NCBI RefSeq assembly: GCF_000149955.1
Contig: NC_030991.1
Span: 3,206,114-3,270,113 of the forward strand
Length of the DNA: 64,000 nt
From: Fusarium oxysporum f. sp. lycopersici 4287
Lineage: Eukaryota > Ascomycota > Sordariomycetes > Hypocreales > Nectriaceae
Direction of reading: 5' to 3'
Made by a program: the position numbers and the translations under genes. The notes beneath the pieces were generated by a model. The model was not told where the DNA came from, ran no database searches, and was given only the letters and a program-made list of their open reading frames with translations. Positions 20,031-28,811 of this stretch are shown piece by piece. Numbering within the stretch: the stretch's first letter is position 1; each line of letters starts with the position of its first letter.

Positions 20031-20936
20031 AGCTTAGTATTGTTTTCTCGTTTGACTGAATACTAGTTATAAAGCAGTTTGCTTACTATTCTGCGTATTT
20101 TGCTGTGTAAAAGTATAGTCTTTTGAGACCTGTATAGGTTGCTGCAAATTAAAAAGTCTAGCAGAGTATTGCCATTTTCTTTACTGACCCTGGGCTCAAA
20201 GGTTGGTGCCCAACTAAGTCGACTGAGTTAGATTCCCCTGCCCGGGTCAAGCCAACGGGTTTTTGACTTGATAGGACATATCATCACCATGTGATTCCTG
20301 TCCTGATCCGGCTATACCCGAACCTAAGCGTGAGTGGAGTGATCAGTTTATCGATAAGATAGTACGTGTCTTCTTTGAATTGGAGTGATGATAGGGAGGT
20401 GTCTCTGACCATATCATGGTTAGCGGCAAGGCTGCCATCTATGTATCAGTAAGCAGTACTGTCGAGGATCCTCTCTCCCAAACTCTGCAATATGATGCCT
20501 CGTCTCTTAGCAGTCGCTTTCCCGTTTGACAGTTAGTTCCGCGATCCGTGTGAGGTAAGTATTACATCGATAAGCTGATAAGATAATCACCAAGTCTCTT
20601 CCCCTATCACGTGGTTGTTAGGCTGTTTGCCTTTCAAAATACAAGCAAGAGGGCAGAGCACCTACTCACCTCTCACACCTATTCTCACAACTTTGGGAAA
20701 TGTTTAAATTGCGAAGCTATATCGCAATGTCCTTTCCTCTGGTGTACCAGGTATGGCAAGCCTCCCATTTCTTAGTCATCGATGTGGGGAAAAAAGAGGG
20801 GGTTACTGAGTCGACCCGTCGGCAGCAGGGCCTATATCGTTTCAATGTTTTCTTTCTCCAGACATTTTATGAAGAATTGTTCTGAAGGCTTATCGCTACC
20901 CTCTTCCCGCACATTTGAATCAATCAATCAGACTCT
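20031..20936. other. Gene-poor stretch
   Basis: About 900 bp with no supported gene. Short frames at 20700-20885 show no conserved pattern. The last 100 bp probably formed the promoter of the decayed gene starting at 20937. Confidence 0.4.
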
Positions 20937-21593
20937 ATGGAAGAAATCGAAAGGCTGCGGAAGCAGTCGAAGGAAGAACAGTGCCTACGCGAAGCCGCCG
21001 AAAAACGCGCAAGCGCATCACAACCGCTATCACTCAATTCGTACCTCGAGACTTGCCATACACTCCGCCTCTCTATCGACGTTATCACCGATCGGTCCCT
21101 CACGACCCAAGGCGATACGACTAACCCGACCGGCCGCTTCTACCCTCGTCGAATCGTCCCTTGGGATGCATTCCCAACAAAGCAAGAAAAAGATTGGGCC
21201 GACTTGGCCTTTAGTCCCTCGTTCGCCGCCTAGTCTTGTTTTCCATCTCGACACCAGCTAGAATACATGGAGTCGTTACTTCATCCGATTAGTAGCGAGA
21301 TTGACCTTCGAAACAGTGAGCGGGACGTGGTAGAGAACGCAGTTCAGAAGCTTGTGGATGCTACATACGCCGATTTAACCCTGAGAAACCACCTTGATCT
21401 CAACGGAACATTGACGTTTGAGAGTTATACCAATCTCGGAATTGACTTGATGCTGGCGGAGATTCGTGATCGACAACCTCTTGGATCCATTAATTGTAAC
21501 AGACAAAGCCGGAAGAGGAAGTGGGTGACGGGCAAGCATGTACCAGATGCCTTTTCCGTCGAGGTGCAGTCTCTACGGGCGAATTTGACTTGA
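20937..21593 (+). pseudogene. Decayed member of a large PD-(D/E)XK-like fungal family
   Basis: From ATG 20937 the frame reads LSLNSYLETCHTLRLSIDV, TTQGDTTNPTGRFYPRRIV and PWDAFPTKQEKDWADLAF, meets TAG at 21231-21233, and continues in the same frame with QLEYMESLLHPISSEIDLR and VVENAVQKLVDATYADLTLR. I recognise this order as the N-terminal part of a very abundant fungal protein family with a nuclease-like fold and often a kinase-like C-terminus. The region that normally follows KHVPDAF is missing; the frame ends at 21593. Full-length members are several hundred residues longer. The stop fits CAG-to-TAG. Dead, truncated copy. Confidence 0.65.
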
Positions 21594-22329
21594 AGATGCG
21601 CAACTGTTCGCTGTTCTACAATTTGCCACTCAGCGAGCCTGAAGGAGCGCGCCAGCCTGATGATGCTCCTGATAGACAGGGCGGCGAGGAGTGGCTCTCC
21701 TGCGCCATAACGAAACTTCGCTATGTATTGGTAAAAAGCCTTAAACGTGGTAGCGGGAATCATTCAGTAAATCGCCTTCCTCAACACGCTGCAAGGCTTT
21801 CAACGCCGCTTGCTCTCATGTTGCTTCCGCCTGTGCTTTAATTCTCTCGCGCTTTTCGCGGCGCGATTTTGCTTGTTCTTCCTTCGCTTGGCGCTCATGT
21901 TGTCGGACAACGTCGTCTTGACTGGTGGTCTTTGATTAGGGTCGCTGTCTGGCCATAGTAGTTGGGCGGAAATAATGGAGTGAAGTTTTTAGCACGGAGG
22001 TACTGATGTACTGATAAGGCGATGGGAGCGGGCGAGGCGGCTTGTATTTCCAGTCGGGTCTCATAACACATAAGCACCAAAGGAGTGGACGTACGTACTT
22101 ATGCTTATGCGTCCCAACCTTCCCTAGGTATCTTATAGATGTGGCTTAGAGTTATGACCGCAATCGACTACTACGTCCTCCACCCCTATCATCTATGTCA
22201 TCCCGCCCCTACACACCTATGTACGTTTGACAATAGCATCAAACCGGTCGAGAGTGTCCAATATCTGTTTGCGTGGCTCGTGTTCCATGAAAAGCCTGGT
22301 GATGCAAAACAAGGTCATTGCATCGAGGA
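21594..22329. other. Unresolved region with a possible minus-strand gene fragment
   Basis: On the minus strand 22080-21895 encodes YETRLEIQAASPAPIALSVH, followed in shifted frames by a strongly basic helical stretch (QAKEEQAKSRREKRERIKAQ, about 21900-21840). It looks coding but I could not join the frames. No family recognised. The plus-strand frames opposite it are less protein-like. Confidence 0.3.
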
Positions 22330-23484
22330 CTATCTGTGTTCGGGATTCTGAATCCGCGAGGTGACGTGCTGCGACTTTGAAGAGTTGTCTCGACTGTGGT
22401 TTGATCTCTTTCTGACAGCTTCTGGCACTTGAGCCCTGTATGTAGGTCCAACAAGCGCTTCGAAGCTCTTTTTCTGCTGAAGCGGCAAGCGAGATACCCA
22501 TGGATCAGGGAGATACTGGCCAATGTTAGGTAGAACCAGGATGCAAGGTGTTTGGACTTACTCTTGTAGTCAACGACATCTCCAAGCTCAATTTTGTAAA
22601 AAGGTCTTGGATGAAATTCTAGTCCACCATAGACCCACAGAACAATTAAGCAGATGATACTTGCTGGACCAATTCATCAATGTGACAATGCTCGCGCACA
22701 GTCTTACACCCACCAATGAGATATCGAAACATCAATGAGAGATCGATGATCTCCACGTGCGTTCCCAATAGCTCCAATTGAGCCCGATTGCTACGCCCGC
22801 TAATGCGTACAAGGACGTGCCTAACGTGGGAGACGATTGCATGATCCTGCGGGGGGGCATCCATGAACGCTGTTAAACTTGAGTTCAAGTGATTTGCGTA
22901 TTCTTGAAACAATCTGACTTGAATCCATTTGCTGTAGTTCTTCAGAGATTGTCTCATGAGGTTTCATTGCATCAAATGCTAGAAACGAGGCTGCCTGTGC
23001 AAAAGCGTCGCGAAATTGAACTTCTCTCTCCGAGCTGTGTGGGGAAAGACTTGCCGACTTCTCTATGTCAGAACCATAAACTTAGAGGAATAGATTGACT
23101 TACCGGAAGGTCCTGCAACAGAACAGTATACTCTACCCAAGATCGGAAGTTTGGGTAGCGATGCCGATAGTAACCACCTAGACTGGCTCCATGGCGGCGA
23201 ATCCCCTCCCTTGCGGTTCTCATAAACCACAGTAGCATCTCCTGGTAGGCAACGATGTAGCCAAGCTTATCTTTGTTCTCTTGGGTCACCATGTGGTCAA
23301 TAGACACCGTGATATCTTGTGATACAACTACATAAGGCCTCGTTACCACCGTATGAAGCGGCACAGCCACCTCGAGCAGAAGGGGGTGGGGGGTGGGTCC
23401 GACGATACGAGCATAGGTAGGACAAAGCGCCTCGTCGCTTTTATAGGTAAACAAGCACTTCCAAGCCGTAACTGGCAGAGTCAT
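22330..23484 (-). pseudogene. Four-exon hypothetical gene, frameshifted at a C7 run
   Basis: Exons 23484-23104, 23060-22661, 22618-22562 and 22515-22330, introns of 43, 42 and 46 nt with GTAAGT/GTATCA donors. Exon 1 (ITVSIDHMVTQENKDKLGYI, YQEMLLWFMRTAREGIRRHG) and the first half of exon 2 (FRDAFAQAASFLAFDAMKPH) are in phase. The second half of exon 2 (HAIVSHVRHVLVRISGRS, EIIDLSLMFRYLIGG) needs one base fewer; the shift falls in seven G on the plus strand at 22851-22857. With it corrected, exon 2 is 399 nt and the protein 340 aa. No family recognised. It may be a recent frameshift or a homopolymer assembly error. Confidence 0.5.
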
Positions 23485-23552
23485 ATTGGAGATTGCGGTC
23501 GCGTATGAAGATGTAGAAGAATGTTGGGTTGAGAAAGAGCGTGGGAGAAAGG

Positions 23553-23566
23553 GTGATATTTATAGA
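23553..23566 (-). promoter_or_regulatory. TATA box of the 23.5-kb gene
   Basis: CTATAAATATCACC on the minus strand, about 70-80 bp upstream of the ATG at 23484, followed by a pyrimidine-rich leader. This is a near-consensus TATA element at a plausible distance. Confidence 0.5.
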
Positions 23567-23924
23567 TGATGGAGTGGGGGTTTCGGACCCCAGCGCCGTT
23601 CCGCGACAGGTGTGATATCGGAGCGGCTGGCTCCACACCACCCCAGTCTACGGCGTAAGCGCCGTAGATGGACATATATATTCCGTGCGGAACCAACGTC
23701 GCCCGGCCCCGCATTGACGGGTATCTGGCGCTGCCCACATTGACGAAAACCCCTTTTTCTCTGCATTCATTTTGCACCTATACACGCCTGTCATGAAGAC
23801 CAGTTATAAAGCTCGTTTTCAGCATCCTGTCTCTGAACGCGTACCAAGAACAATTGCTCTTGAGGTAGACTTCTCCTCACTCCTCTGTCGTCTCGCCCAG
23901 TCTCGCTCGTTACTATAGTCGGTC

Positions 23925-25202
23925 GACAGTGCTTGTTTTTCACTGCAATCTAAAGATGCCTCTGCGTTATTTCAATATATAAAGATGCCCAGAATTAGGC
24001 AAAATACATATCATTCTCCTCACAAGACAACGAGGCTTGTAACAATGTACGAATCAGGCGTTCGCGTCAACGATATCGCAGACAAAGAGGGGTTAAGTCG
24101 TCATGCAATCTACGGAGTCATTCGACGGTATCGACACCAACAGTCTGCAAAAGATCTTCCTCGCTCTGGGAGGCTACCAGCGTTATCGGATAGAGACAAA
24201 ACGCATATCAAAATACTTATTAAAAACGACGCTTTTATTTCGTATAAAGAAATTAAACAACGGGCGCGATTAAGCTGCTCAAGCCCGACAATTCGTCGGT
24301 GGCTTCAGAAGACGGGAATACAACATAATCTCGCACTTCGACGCCCGTTTCTCAGCGAAGAAAGTGCGCAATTGTGAAAATCTTTCTGTGACAAATACTG
24401 TCATGAAGACGAGTCATTTTGGTACAGCTGGTGGTTTTCTGACGAGCCTACAATCGACCGTACAGACGGTGACTATACCAAGTGGTCATTTTACGGTTCT
24501 GTACGTCCAGACCCTTCATTTATAGAAGCATATTCTGACAACACCGCAGGGCGAGAGACTTCACAGGGATAAGTTACAGCCTCGCAGACGACCTCTGAGA
24601 TACTCACAGATGTTCTTTGGTGCAATTAACTATGATAAACCGTCCCGGATTGTCCCTCTTGAGAGTGATCCTCCGTCTGGGTGGGGAGGCGTAACAGGCC
24701 GACGTATTCTAGCCTGTTTACAGTCCTACCTTCCGGGACTTATCGAGGAAGGAGAGACTTTTCAGCACGATAACGCCCGCACCTTCAAAGCCAAGATAGT
24801 TCAGGAATGGCTGCGTCATTGGGCTAGAAGACACGGAGTGTCTCTTACGGACTGGCCTCCATACAGCCTGACCTCAATCCTATTGAGAACCTTTGGAAAG
24901 TCCCGAAAAAACGGATATGCGAAACATATCCTGAAATTGCTGCTTATCCAAAGTCGGCTGCAGCTTTGGCCCGGCTTATTGAAGCTGCAGAAGAGTTATG
25001 GTCGGAGGTCGAAGATGAAGTAGCTAAAAACGTGATAAAATCGATGCCTGACCGACTCAACGCCCGTTGGAACGCAAATGGCTATTATGCCAAGTATTGA
25101 GTTATATCCCTGGAGTCTCCTTTTAATTCCCTATAGGTTAATATACATTTTATCAAAATTGAATAAATATTGCCCGTTCAATTGCACAGTGAAATGGCTG
25201 TC
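23925..25202 (+). mobile_element. Decayed Tc1/mariner-type transposon
   Basis: The transposase remnant is bracketed by imperfect inverted repeats: GACAG...TTTTTCACTGCAAT at 23925-23949 and its complement at 25179-25202 (TTGCACAGTGAAA...CTGTC). The span is about 1.28 kb, the usual size for Tc1-like elements. Flanking TA duplications could not be made out. A solo LTR is inserted about 40 bp beyond its right end. Confidence 0.65.
23985..25100 (+). pseudogene. Tc1-like transposase, broken
   Basis: ATG 23985 begins a helix-turn-helix DNA-binding region (TRLVTMYESGVRVNDIADKE, SRHAIYGVIRRYRHQ), then TGA at 24375. The same frame continues with WFSDEPTIDRTDGDYTKW, containing the first catalytic Asp, to TAA at 24570. 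The catalytic block restarts at 24610: TFQHDNARTF holds the second Asp. A one-base shift near 24865 separates it from DLNPIENLWKV, which holds the catalytic Glu, and the C-terminus ends at about 25100. At least two stops and one frameshift make it inactive. The family assignment rests on the HTH plus the HDNA and DLNPIENLW motifs. Confidence 0.75.
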
Positions 25203-25244
25203 TTCAATCGATGTGGTTGGGTGGATCCGAAATGTGTCGGGACT

Positions 25245-25432
25245 TGTCGCACTGAGCGTGCTTAAAATGGATTGAAGGTCGGGTCATTCATAATGAGCAG
25301 CAGTAGTGAGTTGATTGGTTCTATCTTCTGTGTGGGGTATTCCATCCCACAGGTTTTACTTTAAATCACCCAGCTTGATTACTAAGGGCTGTTGTTCCTG
25401 AGGATCATTGAGACCAAGCCCGGCCTGCGACA
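25245..25432. mobile_element. Solo LTR of the copia family seen at 61.6 kb
   Basis: 188 bp beginning TGTCGC and ending GCGACA, a perfect 6-bp terminal inversion of TG...CA type. It is flanked on both sides by GGACT (25240-25244 and 25433-25437), a perfect 5-bp target-site duplication. The last ~140 bp are nearly identical to the LTR at 61615-61793; a short internal part near the left end differs in length. Solo LTRs form when recombination between the two LTRs of a full element removes the interior. Confidence 0.93.
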
Positions 25433-25948
25433 GGACTTTTGTCTGCCCACTGTAGTTGGGCCTTGGCCGAATTGGTGCGCCCGAACGCCTAGGATTGGCT
25501 GATTCTTTACTTTTGACTGATACATCTCACACAGGCCTGCAGCCTCGAGATCCTTGAATTTCCGTTTGTCAGGGTTTAGATCAGGGCTTGCGTGCGGCTG
25601 ATATCCGTCCGCATTCGTGTGGAGATAAAGAATTCGTCCTCCTCTTGATCTTGATCACATCTGCAATCTCGCTCTATTTTATTTCCCTGTTGCCTCCCTC
25701 TTTTGACATCCGCTTGCCTGTCAATTCTTTGTCTCTGGTGCATTGCGACACTAACACTGACATCAAGTACCTAAGCGCCCGACTACCGTCCACAAAAACC
25801 CCTGATCGTCGGAGTCGACGATAGGCTGGAGTCGCAAATACATTCCTGCAAGCAAACAACGACATTATTAACACTTACAATAGAAGCACGAGCTTCACCG
25901 ACCCTCGCTACCATCGGCGTCCAACGGCTGGATTGGATACATCCGCCG

Positions 25949-26749
25949 TTGACACCCTTGGGAATGTCGTCCCCGTCTCATTGCAACGGCGCTCCCCAGC
26001 TTGTCCGAGCCAGTACCACCACTGCCAATACTGGAAGCAACACAAGTTATCATCCTATCTCGCTTTATTCTGTCAAGGCAGTTTTGAAGATTGAGGGTAA
26101 GCTGGAATCGATGGCCGAGAACTGGACATCAGAGGAATAGGCCAACCGCCGTCGGATTGTCCTCTTCCGTAAGACACAAAAGGGATCGACAGTGAACGCT
26201 ACCTGCCAGTCGGTAAGCGTCAATGAACGACCAACCAACAGCATCTGCATATCATGCATCTGGTGGGCCGAGAAAGGCGAGTGTTACGTCACTTCGGTCG
26301 ACACTATCCACCTTCTCGAGCAACTTATCGCAGCGCCGAACCGTTTCAGTGTCAAGGAGAAGAACCGTATTCGCCGTAACTTGGAAGGATTCCATTCGCA
26401 GACAGTTTCCAAGGCTAAGCCGGATAGTGAGGGGTTTTTCAAGGTCATCATGGGCTTTCCTAATCCCAAGCCCCGTAATATCGAGAAGGATGTCAAGGTA
26501 TTCCCATGGAAAATTCTTGAGTCTGCCATCCAGAAGATTATTGGCAAGTACAGCGTTAATCCCAGCACGCTGGCCCCTCCCCCCATGATGAACCAGTCCA
26601 ACGGAGGGTATGCGCCTTTACTCACGCGTCCAGGACAAAACATGGCCCTAGCTCACCCTGATGCTGATGCTCATACACAATACCCGTTCCCTCAGCATCA
26701 CAACTCGATACCTTCATGTCGTTTGCAATTAAGTCCCCAGTCTAGCTGA
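25949..26749 (+). pseudogene. REN1: medA/REN1-type developmental regulator fragment
   Basis: One frame from about 25920 to TGA 26749 reads YSVKAVLKIEGKLESMAENW, a TAG at 26138-26140, then RRRIVLFRKTQKGSTVNATC, NSICISCIWWAEKGECYVTS, NRIRRNLEGFHSQTVSKAKP and GFPNPKPRNIEKDVKVFPW. This is the conserved central domain of Medusa/Ren1, the regulator of conidiophore development in Aspergillus and Fusarium. The TAG stands where the family usually has Trp (WTxEEW), so TGG-to-TAG. The long Ser/Pro-rich N-terminus of an intact protein is largely absent; the C-terminal tail is short. A broken accessory copy; the symbol names the family, not a working gene. Confidence 0.7.
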
Positions 26750-28458
26750 GCCCTTCCACTACAGCACCGTGATACTCGACGGCAGCGTCTCTGACACTCA
26801 GATCCGGCCTTCTCCATCGCAATCCACAGCAGCACGAACAGGACGTCACAGACAACTCAGCTGGTGTGCGGTACAGAGGCAGGTGCAGAGAATAACACCG
26901 AGATAACAGATGGGCTGTGGGTCATAGTTGAATGGCCAGTGAACGGATCACGGACCTGCTGTCTTGTGGTAACCCCCTAGATGGGTTTGAAGGTTGTGTT
27001 GAGTGGCCTCACTAACATTAGAGGAAGGCCATGGAGGATCGATCCTGAACAGTCTTACATTAACTTTCAGGCAACGCCTTGTCACAGTATCGAAAAAAGG
27101 GTGTCACGCTTCAGTGACTCGGAATGGATAACGAGGGCAACTGTATGTCGAGGGGGCTAGCCTATGGAAGGATAAAGTTAGGAAAGACCCAAGTGTGTAT
27201 GTAATTAGGGTTACAGAGGGTGATCAGTGGTGCGGTCAAAACGGCGAGGGGCACTACAGGGTAAGATGATGCACCAGGAGACATGAATAATGTAATACAT
27301 GAAGAAGACGCGATGGCTGTGTGTATCATGTTCACGACTGAAATCGGCGTCATCACATCCGTAGAGATAAACGGCAACACTATGTCACCGAGGTTGTCGT
27401 TGGTTGTCGGTGCCAGTGTCGATTCGCCAACAAAATTGGTCATAGCTCACCTCCAACGTCGCCTAACAATGGATAGTCAGAAAATAAGAACGCGTGATCA
27501 TGATAGCTTGTTGGAGGCTGGCTCTTTACGTCCCGATGACAGTCGCCACTTTATCGTTTCTTGCTACGTGTTCAACTGATGAACGGACAACCAAAGTGGC
27601 TGAGGAATGGCGGTCTAAATTGCCATGCGCCCCGTGCAGGCAGTCAGAAGACGGTATCTTCTTCAGAGGACTCTGATGACAGCGCACTTTTGTGGGGGAA
27701 TTGCAGATGATTTTTCCAGGTCAAGGTATCATGAGCTCATCGGAACCCTGCCCCTCATTCTGCCTGGACGCTATGGGTAAGGAATGCATGCCAAACGGCT
27801 AGCGATTGCACAGGGACGCGGGAGTACGTGCACGTGAATCTAGGGTGCTGCCTTGGACCAAGGCCACTCTGCAAATCGTGGTGAGAGAGCACCGGATGCA
27901 AATCATCTTCTCCGAGAAGCGATCGAGATGTCGTCAAAGATTGTTCCCCCAGGTCGTTCGTAGTTGGTTCATACCCGCATCGTGTATCTGGCTTGGAGGC
28001 GGCGAAATCTACATCTTGTCGAAAGTCTCCAGGTGGGAGCTCTCTCCAATGGAATCGATCGGGGGTTGGCGAAAATTGAGAGCCGTGCTTCGCCAGGGAC
28101 ACCGCTGTAGACAGGGATCCGTTGCCGCTTTCGTACCGCAGTAGCTGTTAAGCTTATCTCGCTGCCAGGTACTCCAGTACATCCAGGTATCTTCTTTGGG
28201 GCGCACACGTTCCACCTGCCCCAGCGATTAACGGCCTGAAATGGACCCGCCCCGGTCACAGTGTTCTTCTTATTGGCCCTCGTGGTTGGTACAGCGTCGA
28301 TTTCAGCTGTTAAAGAGGACATCCCCATGCAACCAACATGGTAGCAAACAATCAGGTTTATTGGTTCCATTCTTCGTCCAATATTTCCGCCCAACCGCAG
28401 CCGTCAATTTCCACATTTCCCTAAGCTCACAATTACGGCATTAGTACGACGAGAGACT
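26750..28458. other. Gene-poor stretch with doubtful minus-strand frames
   Basis: About 1.7 kb. The start is decayed 3' sequence of the medA/REN1 fragment. Minus-strand frames at 28102-27755 (115 codons) and 28394-27969 (141 codons) overlap in different frames and may be pieces of one dead gene; one contains RWNVCAPKKIPGC. No family was recognised and no splice model was found. Confidence 0.3.
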
Positions 28459-28811
28459 TCAGGGCCGATACCTCATAGAGATTCTGATGTTGGTTAATTT
28501 AATGGTTTGGTTGAAAGCGTGGGGAAAAGCCCAAGACAAACAGCAAACGGAGGATCCGACGTCGTCGGGGTTTTGTGGTTCAAGAATAATGAATCGAGAA
28601 GAGTGATGCCTCACCCACGTCTTTCCACTCCGTACTAGAAGCTGATTAGTATTTGAAGCTTTTATAAGATCCTGGCGAGTAATAGGCCATGTAATGCACG
28701 AACTAGAGCTGTTGTCAGTTATTTTTAGCGCACCTGTGTCTTGTTGACTGAAGTATTTGGACTCCGTCCCACTAAACTTGTTCATGTTCATTATCGTTAT
28801 CGCTTCCTTTA
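28459..28811 (-). pseudogene. Minus-strand coding sequence cut by the Hop-like element
   Basis: The frame reads from the element's target site leftwards: NMNKFSGTESKYFSQQD, SSCITWPITRQDLIKASN and TWVRHHSSRFIILEPQNPD, ending at 28459. Directly across the insertion (31752 onward) the host sequence continues open for about 13 codons in the same frame. So the element probably landed inside, or just before the start of, a gene. Unrecognised product. Confidence 0.35.

Noticed and set aside
21425..21763. 112-codon minus-strand frame opposite the decayed PD-(D/E)XK gene
   Set aside because: It overlaps the antisense of a recognised family and has no own similarity.
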